Shown one piece after another: positions 1-9,097 of a DNA stretch of 64,000 nucleotides (positions are counted from its first letter, which is position 1; each line of letters begins with the position of its first letter). A program made the position numbers and the translations under genes. The notes beneath the pieces are model-generated. The model worked only from the letters and a program-made list of their open reading frames with translations. It did no database searches and was not told the DNA's origin. The DNA comes from CAWAYH01 sp963786195 (GTDB lineage: Bacteria > Acidobacteriota > Vicinamibacteria > Vicinamibacterales > 2-12-FULL-66-21), in the NCBI GenBank assembly GCA_963786195.1, contig CAWAYH010000007.1, forward strand, positions 62,001 to 126,000. Reading direction: 5' to 3'.

Positions 1-2
1 GG

Positions 3-113
3 AAATTCAGCGCGAGTGTCTGGTGGACGTCTTATGTGATGCACAGCGACCCGAAACTGAAGGCCGCGGCCAGAAACAAAAGTATCAAGGAGATCGTCTT
101 CGCCCGACGGTAA
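3..113 (+). CDS. C-terminal end of an unidentified protein (partial)
   Basis: An open frame enters from the left edge and stops with TAA at 111-113, leaving 36 residues. The stretch contains SVWWTSYVMHSDPKLKAAAR and ends in a basic tail with RR before the stop. The amino-acid composition looks like real protein, and the other two plus frames close early or read as arginine-rich noise. No family can be named from so short a piece, and the rest of the gene lies outside the window. Confidence 0.4.
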   Translation, partial: KFSASVWWTSYVMHSDPKLKAAARNKSIKEIVFARR

Positions 114-160
114 GGGCTGTGCAGGCGGGGAGGGTGTGGATCTGATCGTGAGCATCCCGC

Positions 161-508
161 ATGTCCCACACGGCAGCTTCCTTCTTCTTGGAATCGAACA
201 TGTACGCCGGATTATCAGCCGCGGCCGTCGAGAAGGGCTGGATCTTTTCCGACCCGCGCGGCGCAAAGGCTCAGCCCGGGCAGGCCAAGGTCATGGCGGA
301 AATGTACAGGCAGATGGCCGACGTGGGCGGCATTCCTTACGAGACCGACATGCAGGTCAAGATGAGCGGCAGCGGCCCGATGGCGGCGATCATGTCGAAG
401 ATGGGCAACGTCACCATGACGTCGACGGTCGACTCCGTGGAGGTCGGGCCGCTGGCCGATGACCTGTTCGTGCCGCCGGCGGGCTACAAACTGAACCCGA
501 AGAAGTGA
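161..508 (+). CDS. C-terminal part of a DUF4412-like protein, probably truncated
   Basis: The 115 residues end in a segment typical of DUF4412-like periplasmic or lipid-binding-type proteins: GGIPYETDMQVKM, then an alternating beta pattern, then LFVPPAGYKLNP at the end. Family members are usually about twice this length and begin with a signal peptide. Here the frame closes upstream at a TGA near 142 and no signal sequence is visible, so this is either a remnant or a gene whose 5' part was lost to an indel. Its substrate and role are unknown. It converges on the allantoinase gene, whose stop lies about 30 bases downstream. Confidence 0.4.
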   Translation: MSHTAASFFLESNMYAGLSAAAVEKGWIFSDPRGAKAQPGQAKVMAEMYRQMADVGGIPYETDMQVKMSGSGPMAAIMSKMGNVTMTSTVDSVEVGPLADDLFVPPAGYKLNPKK

Positions 509-539
509 TCGCTCGACGGACGCGACCTGGACACGACCG

Positions 540-1889
540 TCAGAGCAGCTGCCCGCCTGGACTGCCGCGACATTCGCCGTCCGCGAACACGATTTCGCCG
601 CGAAGCATCGTCGTGCGAACCGCACCGCGCAGATGGGATCCGGCATAGGGCGTTACCGGGTGCCGGTGGTACAGCGCGGCGGCATCGACGCTTGATTCGG
701 CCTCAGGGTCCCAGACGACGAGGTCCGCGTCCATCCCTTCGGCGATCGTTCCTTTTCTGTCCTGCAGCCCGGCGAGACACGCCGGTGACGCTGCGAGCCA
801 TCCTGCCAGGCGCTCGATACCGACGTTCCGCGCGACAGCGCCGGTCCAGACAGCCATCAGGCCCAGCTGGAGCGAGGCAATCCCGCCCCACGCCTGCAGG
901 AAATCACCTTCGTCCAGCTTCTTCATCGCCGGTGGTGACGGCGAGTGATCGGTCGCGACGAGATCGATCTCGCCGTCCGCAAGACCCTTCCACAAGCGGT
1001 CGCGATCGTCACGACTGCGAATCGGCGGCGCGCACTTGAAAGCGGTCGCGCCGTCCGCGATCTCCTCAGCGGCAAACGTCAGGTAGTGCGGACACGTTTC
1101 GACGGTGATCGCGACGCCGGACGCCGCCGCCGCGCGGATTGCCGGCAGCGCTCGAGCCGAGGCGAGATGGACGATGTGGACACGGGCGCGGAATTCGCGG
1201 GCGAGTCGCGTCACGAGCTCGATCGCCGCGTGCTCGCTCGCGCGCGGCCGACTCGCGAGCCACGTCGAGTACCGGCGGGCGTCGGGCAGAAAGCCGCCTT
1301 TGGCGGCCCGCGGATCGCCCAGCAGTTCCGGCAGCTCCGCGTGCACGAGGAGCGGCAGACCGAGCCTCGCGAGAATCGGCAGCGCGTCCCGCAGGTCCGA
1401 CTCGGACACGTGCTCGAACTCCGGGACTCCGGACGGACAGAGAAAACACTTGAATCCCCGCACGCCGGCGCGCGCGAGCGGCTCGAGCGCCGCCGCATTG
1501 CCCGGCACGACGCCGCCCCAGAAGCCAACGTCGACATGCACGCGCCGGGCGGCCGCGCGCCGCTTGGCCTCCAGGCCCTCCACGCTCGTCGTCGCCGGCA
1601 CGCTGTTGAGCGGCATGTCGATGAGCGTCGTGACGCCTCCGGCGGCTGCCGCGCGCGTCGCGTGATCGAACCCCTCCCAGTCCGCGCGGCCGGGGTCGTT
1701 GCAGTGAACGTGACTGTCGACGAGCCCCGGAAGAAGCACGAGCTCGCCGGCGTCGATCAGGCGGACACCCGCTGGACGATCTGCATGGCCAGCGACCGCG
1801 ACGATGCGCCCGTCGCGCACGTGAATCGCTGCCGGACGAACCTCGTCCGCCAGCACGACGCGCTCGCTTCGTACGACGAGCATGGTCAT
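540..1889 (-). CDS. allB: Allantoinase (cyclic amidohydrolase)
   Basis: This enzyme hydrolyses allantoin to allantoate, the ring-opening step of purine degradation, in the cytosol. The 449-residue protein has the amidohydrolase barrel signature: the metal-binding pair H60 and H62 in DSHVHCNDPGR, the lysine expected to be carboxylated in GFKCFLCPSGVPEF, histidines in LLVHAELPE and VHIVHLAS, and the catalytic aspartate in DLVATDHSPSPP. The cysteine-containing loop after that lysine and the closing LVVWDPE segment favour allantoinase over dihydroorotase or dihydropyrimidinase. It lies immediately downstream of uricase on the same strand with 28 bases between them, and faces allantoicase and OHCU decarboxylase, which supports the assignment. 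Confidence 0.9.
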   Translation of the reverse strand: MTMLVVRSERVVLADEVRPAAIHVRDGRIVAVAGHADRPAGVRLIDAGELVLLPGLVDSHVHCNDPGRADWEGFDHATRAAAAGGVTTLIDMPLNSVPATTSVEGLEAKRRAAARRVHVDVGFWGGVVPGNAAALEPLARAGVRGFKCFLCPSGVPEFEHVSESDLRDALPILARLGLPLLVHAELPELLGDPRAAKGGFLPDARRYSTWLASRPRASEHAAIELVTRLAREFRARVHIVHLASARALPAIRAAAASGVAITVETCPHYLTFAAEEIADGATAFKCAPPIRSRDDRDRLWKGLADGEIDLVATDHSPSPPAMKKLDEGDFLQAWGGIASLQLGLMAVWTGAVARNVGIERLAGWLAASPACLAGLQDRKGTIAEGMDADLVVWDPEAESSVDAAALYHRHPVTPYAGSHLRGAVRTTMLRGEIVFADGECRGSPGGQLL

Positions 1890-1917
1890 GGCCCCGGGCG
1901 ACTATAATGCGGTTTCC

Positions 1918-2754
1918 TCATGAGCGGACGACCGTCGCTTCGATCAGTCCGTGCGGTTCGTCGGTCACCACGAAGATCTCGTTGCGGTTAGCCAGGCCGA
2001 AGGGAGAAAGGTCGAACGGGATATGGTGTTTGTTCGGCATGACGAGGCGTATCTCGGCGACCTCGTCTGCGCTGTCGAGGACGGCCTGCCCCATCGCGTA
2101 GAGCGTGTGCTGCACCGACTGACTGTCATGTTCGGCGAACGCCTCCAGCAGCGTCCGGCGTACAGCCAGCCAGGTCGGCCCGAAGTCGAGATCGTGACTC
2201 CGGTATCGCCAGGTCGCGGTCATGGACGTCGCAAGCAGCCGATCGTGCGTCTCAGGAAGGGTCGTGTACTCGTCGCGAAGAAATCCGGCGAACGCCGAGT
2301 GCGACGACTTGAGGATCACGAGGTCGCAAACACCGGCCTTGACCACGAGGCTCGTGCGGTCGACGGTCACGGCGGCCGATCGGGTCTCCGGTCCGTGGCG
2401 GACGAACGCCCGACCGTGGTCGCGTCCGCCGAGCGTCAGCCGACCCCAGGGGTGCTCCGTCAGATCGACGCGGACCCGGCCGAGTCGCGGATTTCGCTCG
2501 ATGAAATGATGGGCCAGCAACGACCCGAACGCCTCGGGCTCACCGACCCCCTCTCGAGCGGCCAGCGCATACACGGTATTCTTCATCGTGTCGGTCGGCA
2601 GTACGTCGCGGTTGTCGCCGGCCGTGTACGACGTCTCGTAGTCCCCTTCGAATCTGATGGCGACGGTCACATCGCGCAGATCGTGCCGATCGCCGCGCCG
2701 CGCAACGTGAACGATTCTGATCTTCGATTTGCCGTAGGCGGCGTCCGTGATCAT
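1918..2754 (-). CDS. uox: Urate oxidase (uricase)
   Basis: This cofactor-free enzyme oxidises urate to 5-hydroxyisourate. Recognised elements are the N-terminal YGKSKIRIVHV strand with the catalytic lysine, the TDTMKNTVYALA motif carrying the active-site threonine, and the AHHFIERNP segment of the T-fold. A C-terminal IPFDLSPFGLANRNEIFV stretch closes the second tunnel half. At 278 residues it is slightly shorter than the usual 290-310. The ATG at 2754 places its start only about 30 bases from that of the divergent allantoicase gene, so the two promoters must overlap each other or the coding ends. It is probably co-transcribed with allantoinase. Confidence 0.92.
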   Translation of the reverse strand: MITDAAYGKSKIRIVHVARRGDRHDLRDVTVAIRFEGDYETSYTAGDNRDVLPTDTMKNTVYALAAREGVGEPEAFGSLLAHHFIERNPRLGRVRVDLTEHPWGRLTLGGRDHGRAFVRHGPETRSAAVTVDRTSLVVKAGVCDLVILKSSHSAFAGFLRDEYTTLPETHDRLLATSMTATWRYRSHDLDFGPTWLAVRRTLLEAFAEHDSQSVQHTLYAMGQAVLDSADEVAEIRLVMPNKHHIPFDLSPFGLANRNEIFVVTDEPHGLIEATVVRS

Positions 2755-2785
2755 CGTGCACTCCGCAGAAAGGACTCGCTTCGCA

Positions 2786-3809
2786 GTGGGCGCCGATCAT
2801 AGCACCGCACCCTTCACCGCTCTCGCCGATCTGGCCTCCGCGCGCGTCGGCGGGCGCGCGCTGGCCACGAACGACGACTTCTTCGCCTCGCAGGCCAATC
2901 TCCTGAAGCCTGAGCCGGCGATCTTCGTTCCCGGCAAGTTCACGCCCCGTGGCAAATGGATGGACGGCTGGGAATCGCGGCGCCGGCGAACACCGGGGCA
3001 CGACTGGTGCGTCGTCGCGCTCGGCATGCGGGGGATCATCCGCGGCGTCAACGTCGACACGAGCCATTTCACCGGCAACTTCCCGTCGCACTGCTCCATC
3101 GACGCGCTCGATGCAAAGCTCTCGGCCGGCCTGCGCCCTTCCATGTTACGCTGCCGAGGGCGCGCCGTGGACGACCGTGCTGGAGAAGTCGGCCCTCTCG
3201 GGCAACAGCAGCAACCTGTTCGCGATAAATGACGATCGGCCGTGGACGCATCTGCGTCTGAACATTTTTCCGGACGGCGGTGTCGCGCGACTGCGCGTCC
3301 ACGGTGACGTCGTGGTCGACTGGACGCGGGTCGCTCGCGCCAGGCGCGTCGTCGATCTCGCGGCGATCGAGAACGGCGGCCTGGTGCTCACGGCGAGCGA
3401 CATGCACTTCGGCGCGAAGGACAACATGATCATGCCCGGCCGATCGAAGAACATGGGCGATGGCTGGGAGACGCGGCGACGACGGGGGCCCGGATTCGAC
3501 TGGGCGATCGTCCGGCTCGGCGCGCCGGGCGTCATCACACGCATCGAGATCGATACGAACCACTTCAAGGGAAACTATCCCGACAGCGCATCGCTCGAAG
3601 GATGCCTGGCGCCCGGCGCCGGCATCGACTCGCTCGCCTCCGCTCGTTGGGTTGAAATCGTCAGACAGACGAAGCTCAAGCCGCATCATCGACACTTCTT
3701 CTCAGCGATTCCGGCGGGCATCGGTCCGGTCTCGCACGTGCGGCTCAACATCTTCCCGGACGGCGGGGTCAGCCGGTTGCGTGTCCATGGAACCGTGGCG
3801 CCGGCTTGA
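2786..3809 (+). CDS. alc: Allantoicase, frame broken near 3145
   Basis: This enzyme hydrolyses allantoate to ureidoglycolate and urea. The protein consists of two homologous jelly-roll repeats, and both halves are visible: each has a GDGWE- or DGWESRRRR-type motif, then RIEIDTNHFKGNYP or VNVDTSHFTGNFP, then LNIFPDGGV(A/S)RLRVHG. The frame changes by +1 between about 3135 and 3155, after LSAGLRP and before YAAEGAPWTTVLEKS, and both sides read as perfect family sequence. A sequencing insertion is therefore more likely than decay. I prefer the GTG at 2786 because the AAGGA at 2770-2774 precedes it and the conserved LADLASARVGG follows at once. The 3' end overlaps OHCU decarboxylase. Confidence 0.85.
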
Positions 3810-4296
3810 TAGCGCGGATACGGCCGAGGCGCGCCACCTGCTGCATGCGTGCTGTGGTTCGGATCGATGGGTCGACCGCATGCTCGCACGCCGGCCGTTC
3901 GGCAGTCACGAGGCGCTGCTCGCCGCCGCGCGGGAAGACTGGTCTGCGCTGTCCGCGGATGATTGGCGCGAGGCCTTCGGCCATCACCCCAAGATCGGCG
4001 ACCGCGACGCGTTGCGCGCCAGGTTTGCCGCGACCCGCCATCTTGCCGCCGCGGAGCAGGCGGGCGTCGACTCCGCGTCGGACGCCGTCCTGGACGCCCT
4101 GGCCGCCGGGAACCGCGAATACGAGGCGAAGTTCGGCTTCATCTTCATCGTCTGCGCGACCGGCCGTGCGGCGGACGAGATGCTGACGCTGCTCCGCGAC
4201 AGGCTTGCGAACGAACCTGGTCAAGAGATTCGGATCGCAGCCGAGGAGCAGGCGCGAATCACGGCAATCCGGCTCGAGCGGCTGACTCAGGTCTAG
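3787..4296 (+). CDS. uraD: OHCU decarboxylase
   Basis: This is 2-oxo-4-hydroxy-4-carboxy-5-ureidoimidazoline decarboxylase, which makes S-allantoin from the unstable product of uricase and HIU hydrolase. The 169-residue helical protein carries the family's HPKIGD motif, followed by an alanine-rich helix, GNREYEAKFGFIFIVCATG (the conserved NxxYexkFGfiFivcatG block) and a final segment of helices with EEQARITAIRLERL. The ATG at 3787 overlaps the end of allantoicase by 23 bases; a GTG six bases earlier is an alternative. The open frame extends upstream through allantoicase out of frame, and that part is not protein. The pathway partner HIU hydrolase is not in the window. Confidence 0.9.
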   Translation: MEPWRRLDSADTAEARHLLHACCGSDRWVDRMLARRPFGSHEALLAAAREDWSALSADDWREAFGHHPKIGDRDALRARFAATRHLAAAEQAGVDSASDAVLDALAAGNREYEAKFGFIFIVCATGRAADEMLTLLRDRLANEPGQEIRIAAEEQARITAIRLERLTQV

Positions 4297-4302
4297 CCTT
4301 AT

Positions 4303-4396
4303 CCGAGGGGCGTCGCCCCGGACTCCCCCACACGCTCTCGCGCGCCGCTCCGCCGGCGCGCTCCGATCGCGTGGCTCGTCGCGATGCTCGCTCGCA
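4303..4396 (+). repeat. Dispersed three-palindrome repeat, copy A
   Basis: A GC-rich element follows the OHCU decarboxylase stop. It starts with a GAGGGGC/GCCCC hairpin, continues with ACTCCCCCACACGCTC, has a second imperfect hairpin GCGCGCCG/CCGGCGCGC, and ends in CGTGGCTCG and a GCTCGCTCGC tail. The same layout recurs at 17301, 45848, 47880 and 50426. It sits between two convergent genes and could act as a bidirectional terminator here. Confidence 0.75.
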
Positions 4397-4414
4397 CCGT
4401 AGCGAGCGGCAGGT

Positions 4415-6340
4415 CTAGCGCGACGGCAACCGGAGTTGAGTGCGCGCGGACCCCCCGCGCCAGTAGAACGCGAGATACAGCTTGCCGTCGGCAAGCGCCG
4501 AACGCTGCATCGAGGGAACGAGAATCGTGCCGGATCGACGAAGCTCACCGGGGCCCAGGATTTGGAAATCCGCGGCTCCCCGTTCACCTTCGGCTCCGCG
4601 GTGGATCCACGAGGCAAGAACGTCCTCTGCCCTCACGCCCGCTGCACCCGCCTGATACCGCAGCTCACCGGTCGTGCGATCGAAAGTGAAGCGCACGTTC
4701 AATGAAACAGCCGCAGGCTGTCCGGCGACGGTCGACAGAAACTCGGACGGCGCCGGCGCCGTCCGACCGACCAGCGGTGGCGTGCTGAACGGCGTTCTGC
4801 GCAGATGCGTCGCCTGCTCGAACGAGTATCCCAGACCCAGCAGGCGGGTCTCGTCAAACGCACGGCCCAGCAGCTCGATCCCGATCGGGAGGCCGTCATC
4901 GGTGAAGCCGGCAGGCAGGCTGAGCGCGGGCAACCCGGTCGACGCGCTCAGCTGACACGTCGAGCCCGCCTGCGGCTGCCCGATGAGGGCGGGCTTCCGC
5001 CTCATCGTCGGATACGCCAGCGCATCGAGTCGATGCTCCTCCATGGCGGCGAGCACGGTCTGCGTCAGGGCGGCGCGCTTGATACGAGCACGTCGGACCT
5101 GCTCGGTCTCCCGGGCCTCGACGGCGTTGCGGCGTCTCATAGAACCCTCGATCGCGGAGTGGTACAGACCCCGGTCGAGGATTTCCCCCAGCGACCGGAC
5201 CGGCGCGTCCGGCACTTTCGCGAGGTAGTCCGTCAGGTCGAACTTGAATTCCGCGTCGATCAGGCTCGTGCCCATCAGCATCTGATCGAGTCCCGGGATC
5301 GTCACGTCGATCGTCTCCGCGCCGAGCTTCTTCATCGACTCGAGCGCGCGGCGGACGATGGCGGCGCCCTCGTTGTCTTCCGGCGCGTCACCGAACATCG
5401 ACGTGAGGACGCCGATGCGCGCTCCTTTGAGCGCGCCCTCGCGCAACTGGTCGCGGTACCCTGCCGGCCTGCGTCCCTCTCCCGCCTTCGTCGATTCGTC
5501 GGCGGCATCCGTGCCGACCGTTGCGTCGAGCAGCGTGGCAAGGTCGCCGACAGTGCGCGCCAACGGACCAGCGACGTCCTGCGAGTGCGACAACGGCACG
5601 ACGCCAGCGCGGCTCGACAAGCCGAGCGTTGGACGGAGTCCCGCCAGCGAATTGTTGGCGGCAGGGATCCGGATCGATCCGCACGTGTCCGTCCCCAGCC
5701 CGGCAGCCGCGAAGTTCGCCGCAATTGCCGCGCCCGTGCCGCCGCTCGAGCCTCCCGGATTTCGCGCCGGATCGTAGGGATTGCGTGTCTGCCCGCCCAG
5801 CGAGCTGATCGTCGTGATCCCCGACGCGAGCTCGTGCAGATTCGTCTTTCCGAGGATCACCGCACCAGCCTCGCGGAGCCTGCGTACCTGGTAAGCATCC
5901 TGTGGGGGTGTGAGCGCCGCCAGCGCGAGCGATCCCGCCGTCGTCGGCAGCCCCACCATGTCGAAGTTGTCCTTCACGAGGACGGGTATCCCGTGAAGAG
6001 GACCGCGAGGACCTCGTGTCGCGCGCTCGCGATCCAGAGCCGTGGCTTCGTCGCGGGCGCGCGAATTGATCGAGATCACCGCGTTGATCGCCGGGCCTTT
6101 GCGGTCGTACGCCTCGATCCTCGCGAGATAGATCTCGACGAGATCCACGGAGTTGATCGTCTTCGCCTGCAACGCTGCCTGAAGATCGGCGATGGATTTC
6201 TCCATGACGTCGAAGCGGTCGCCAGGCCACTCGGTCCGAGGTGGTGTCTTTTGTCGAAGCTCGGCACCGGCCGTCAACATGAGGATGCCTGCGGATACGA
6301 GCGCGGCGCGGGCACGAAAGCGTGAGTTCATGGGCTGCAC
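4415..6340 (-). CDS. Secreted amidase-signature family hydrolase
   Basis: This 641-residue protein of the amidase signature family hydrolyses a carboxamide that the sequence does not reveal. A hydrophobic N-terminal segment (AALVSAGILMLTAGAEL) suggests export. The catalytic triad is complete: K123 in PVLVKDNFD, cis-serine S198 in NPGGSSGGTG, and nucleophile S222 in GTDTCGSIRIPA, the 24-residue Ser-Ser spacing being typical. About 110 residues at the C terminus (after FSTPPLVGRTAP) form an extra beta-rich region ending in LYLAFYWRGGSARTQLRLP, absent from most amidases. It converges with the purine cluster; a role on ureido compounds is possible but unproven. The start is uncertain between residues 1 and 4. 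Confidence 0.85.
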   Translation of the reverse strand: MQPMNSRFRARAALVSAGILMLTAGAELRQKTPPRTEWPGDRFDVMEKSIADLQAALQAKTINSVDLVEIYLARIEAYDRKGPAINAVISINSRARDEATALDRERATRGPRGPLHGIPVLVKDNFDMVGLPTTAGSLALAALTPPQDAYQVRRLREAGAVILGKTNLHELASGITTISSLGGQTRNPYDPARNPGGSSGGTGAAIAANFAAAGLGTDTCGSIRIPAANNSLAGLRPTLGLSSRAGVVPLSHSQDVAGPLARTVGDLATLLDATVGTDAADESTKAGEGRRPAGYRDQLREGALKGARIGVLTSMFGDAPEDNEGAAIVRRALESMKKLGAETIDVTIPGLDQMLMGTSLIDAEFKFDLTDYLAKVPDAPVRSLGEILDRGLYHSAIEGSMRRRNAVEARETEQVRRARIKRAALTQTVLAAMEEHRLDALAYPTMRRKPALIGQPQAGSTCQLSASTGLPALSLPAGFTDDGLPIGIELLGRAFDETRLLGLGYSFEQATHLRRTPFSTPPLVGRTAPAPSEFLSTVAGQPAAVSLNVRFTFDRTTGELRYQAGAAGVRAEDVLASWIHRGAEGERGAADFQILGPGELRRSGTILVPSMQRSALADGKLYLAFYWRGGSARTQLRLPSR

Positions 6341-6372
6341 GATACAGCAAAAGGGTCACACGATCGCCAAGA

Positions 6373-8130
6373 CTAGATCCGCTGGAAGTTCTTCTCGATC
6401 TCGCGCCGAGACAGGCGAAGAACGACCGGCCGGCCGTGGGGACAGACGCTGGAGTACGCGGTGCGTCGAAGCTCCTCGAGGATGTAGCGCATCTTCTCGA
6501 GCGTCAGGGGATAGTTGGCCTTGACCGCCGCATGGCACGCCATCGTCGCGGCGATCCGGCGGAGTCCGTCCTCGACTCGTGATCCGCGGTCGAGGCCTTC
6601 CAGATCTTCGGCGAGGGCACGGATCGCCGCCTCGCAGTCCGCCGGGTCGAGGATGGCGGGGACAGCCGACAGTCGCAGGCTGTCTCCGCCGAACTCTTCG
6701 ATCTCGAGCCCGAACCGTTCGAGGGTTGCGGCATGCTGCGCGAGCGCCTGTCGCTGCGCGGGCGACATCTCGATCAGGATCGGCGTCAGCAGACGCTGGC
6801 TTTCGAGGCGGCCGCTCGTCAGGCGCTCCATGACCTGCTCGAACAAGACGCGCTCGTGCGCAACGTGCTGATCGATGATCGCGACGCCCTCGTCATCGAT
6901 CGCGATGATGAACGTCTCCCGGAACTGGCCGAGCGGAATCATCGGACGGATGTCGTCAGGCCGGACAGCCCCAGATCTCGTTTCCGCGGGCAGGCCCGCC
7001 GTCTCGGGCAGGCCCCCGGTCCTCAGACCGGGGCCAGCCTGGAGGCCGCCCCCAACCTGCTGAATGTGCGAGAACACCCCCGGGATGCTCATCGCGCGTG
7101 GCTCGTCGGGGCCCGCGGCAACCGCCGTGAATTGCAGCTCGGGCGCCCGGCCCTGGCCGAGCGCCTCGCCGAGCGCGCGCCGCAGCACCTCGTGCACCAG
7201 CGACTGCTCGAGGAAGCGGACTTCGGCTTTGGTCGGATGCACGTTGACGTCGACGCGGTCCGGTGGAATCCGGACGAACAGGTGCACCTCCGGGCTGCGT
7301 TCCTTGATGGTCGCGACGCTGTACGCTTCGGAGATGGCGTGCGCGATCGTGCGGTCCTTGACGATCCGCCGGTTGACGAACACGTTCTGGGCTCCGCGCA
7401 CCGGCCCTTGATCGCCGAGGGCGGCGACGTAGCCGTGGATGGTGAGCCCGCCGGCCTCCTTGCGGACCTCGACCAGGTCCGGACGTTCACCGAACAGCTG
7501 AAAAAAGCGGTCGCGCAGGCCGGGCGACGGCGGGCACTCGAGCAGCCGGCGGCCGCCGCTCGTCAGCGTGAACCCGACCTCCGGGTAGCCCAGCGCCATC
7601 TGCGTGACGAGTCGTGAGATCTGCGAGGCTTCGGCGGTATCGGATTTGAGAAACTTCCGGCGGGCCGGCAGATTGTAGAAGAGGTCCTCGACCTCGATGC
7701 AGGTGCCCTCCGGTGCCCCAACCTCTTTTTCCGACGAAACCGTCCCGCCGTTGACCCGGAGCTCGGTACCCGTGTCGCGTCCGCGCGCGCGGCTGCGTAA
7801 GGTGAAGTGCGAGACCGACGCGATGCTGGGGAGCGCCTCGCCCCGAAATCCCAGCGTGCGGATGGCGGCGAGGTCGTCGGGACCGGCGATCTTGCTCGTC
7901 GCGTGCCGCTCGATCGCCAGCCGCGCGTCCTCCGGTTCCATGCCCTCCCCATCGTCCTCGACCCGAATCCGCTTCTTGCCGCCCAGCTCGATCGCGATCG
8001 CCACTCGCCGCGCGCCCGCGTCGAGCGCGTTCTCGACGAGCTCCTTGACGACCGACGCCGGGCGCTCGACGACTTCGCCTGCGGCTATCTGGTTGGCAAG
8101 GTGAAGCGGAAGGCGATGGATCCGTGGCAT
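6373..8130 (-). CDS. mutL: DNA mismatch repair protein MutL
   Basis: MutL couples mismatch recognition by MutS to strand incision. The N-terminal GHKL ATPase is intact: ELVENALDAGA, DDGEGM and TLGFRGEALPSIASVS, followed by the S5-like domain with IHLFVR-type strands and NVHPTKAEVRF. The C-terminal dimerisation domain has DQHVAHERVLFE, matching the DQHA(x)2E(x)4E endonuclease motif except for valine in place of alanine, together with CHAAVKAN and CPHGRPVVL. This marks the incising, MutH-independent type. At 585 residues the length is normal. It is the last gene of a minus-strand run and follows corA by one base. Confidence 0.95.
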   Translation of the reverse strand: MPRIHRLPLHLANQIAAGEVVERPASVVKELVENALDAGARRVAIAIELGGKKRIRVEDDGEGMEPEDARLAIERHATSKIAGPDDLAAIRTLGFRGEALPSIASVSHFTLRSRARGRDTGTELRVNGGTVSSEKEVGAPEGTCIEVEDLFYNLPARRKFLKSDTAEASQISRLVTQMALGYPEVGFTLTSGGRRLLECPPSPGLRDRFFQLFGERPDLVEVRKEAGGLTIHGYVAALGDQGPVRGAQNVFVNRRIVKDRTIAHAISEAYSVATIKERSPEVHLFVRIPPDRVDVNVHPTKAEVRFLEQSLVHEVLRRALGEALGQGRAPELQFTAVAAGPDEPRAMSIPGVFSHIQQVGGGLQAGPGLRTGGLPETAGLPAETRSGAVRPDDIRPMIPLGQFRETFIIAIDDEGVAIIDQHVAHERVLFEQVMERLTSGRLESQRLLTPILIEMSPAQRQALAQHAATLERFGLEIEEFGGDSLRLSAVPAILDPADCEAAIRALAEDLEGLDRGSRVEDGLRRIAATMACHAAVKANYPLTLEKMRYILEELRRTAYSSVCPHGRPVVLRLSRREIEKNFQRI

Positions 8131-8131
8131 G

Positions 8132-9097
8132 TCACAACCAGCCGCGGCGCTTGAAGGCCCAGAGCATGATGGCGCTGATCACGAGCATCAACAGGGCGAC
8201 GCCCCAGAACTGGGCGTGCGGACCGCCGGGCAGCTCCGGCAGGTCGATGTTCATGCCCCACATTCCAGTCAACACGGTCAGCGGCATGAAGATGGTGGCA
8301 ATCACGGTGAGCACCTTCATGACGTTGTTCAACTGATTCGAGACGTTCGACAGGTTCGCTTCCAGGAGGCTCGTGAGGCGGTCCTGAAAATACAGCGCCT
8401 CGTCTGTCAGCTGCACCAGGTGGTCGTGCACGTCCCGCAGCCTGAACGACACCGTCTCGGAGATCTGCGAGAACTCGCGGCGCGCCAGCCTGCCGACGAC
8501 GTCACGCTGCGGAAGCACCACGCGGCGCAGCGACGCCACGTCCTTTTTGAAGTCGAGAATGCGCTTGACGAGCGTCGGCGACGGTCGCTGGAACACATCC
8601 TTTTCCAGTCCATCGAGCCGCTCGGTCAGCTTGTCGACTTCAGGTCGGTAGTTGTCGACCATTGAATCGACGATTCGATGAAACAGCGCGGATGGCCCCT
8701 CGCCCAGGACGTATTGATTGCGGCCGCAGATGTCGATGATGCGACCGATCGATCGCGACATGGCGCTGTGAAACGTCACGAGGTACTGTTCGCCCAGAAA
8801 GAAATCCACTTCCTGCGTGCGAAACATGTGCTCGCGCGCCCTGAAATCGATCCCGTGGAGGATGACGTAGATGTACGCGCCGTACGACTCGACCTTCGGA
8901 AAGTGAATCTCGGCCAGCGCATCCTCGATCGCGAGCTCGTGGAAGTGGAACAGGTCCGCCAGCGACCTGGCTTCTTCGGGGGTCGGCTCGGTCAGGTCCA
9001 CCCAGACCCACACACCACTTCCGGGCTTGAGCCAGGACGGGTCCACCTGATCGACCTTGCGGGTGGTCCCGTTCTCGTGCGCGTAGATCGTGATCAA
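8132..9097 (-). CDS. corA: CorA-type magnesium/cobalt channel
   Basis: This is an inner-membrane pentameric channel for Mg2+ (also Co2+ or Ni2+). The 321-residue protein has the cytosolic funnel, a long helix region (DRLTSLLEANLSNVSNQLNNVMK) and two C-terminal membrane segments joined by the diagnostic GMN loop (LTGMWGMNIDLPELPG). A basic tail KRRGW ends the protein. It starts with TTG at 9097, and the TGA of ppdK overlaps this codon, so translation is probably coupled to the gene upstream. A second Mg2+ transporter, mgtE, lies 7 kb away. Confidence 0.93.
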   Translation of the reverse strand: MITIYAHENGTTRKVDQVDPSWLKPGSGVWVWVDLTEPTPEEARSLADLFHFHELAIEDALAEIHFPKVESYGAYIYVILHGIDFRAREHMFRTQEVDFFLGEQYLVTFHSAMSRSIGRIIDICGRNQYVLGEGPSALFHRIVDSMVDNYRPEVDKLTERLDGLEKDVFQRPSPTLVKRILDFKKDVASLRRVVLPQRDVVGRLARREFSQISETVSFRLRDVHDHLVQLTDEALYFQDRLTSLLEANLSNVSNQLNNVMKVLTVIATIFMPLTVLTGMWGMNIDLPELPGGPHAQFWGVALLMLVISAIMLWAFKRRGWL

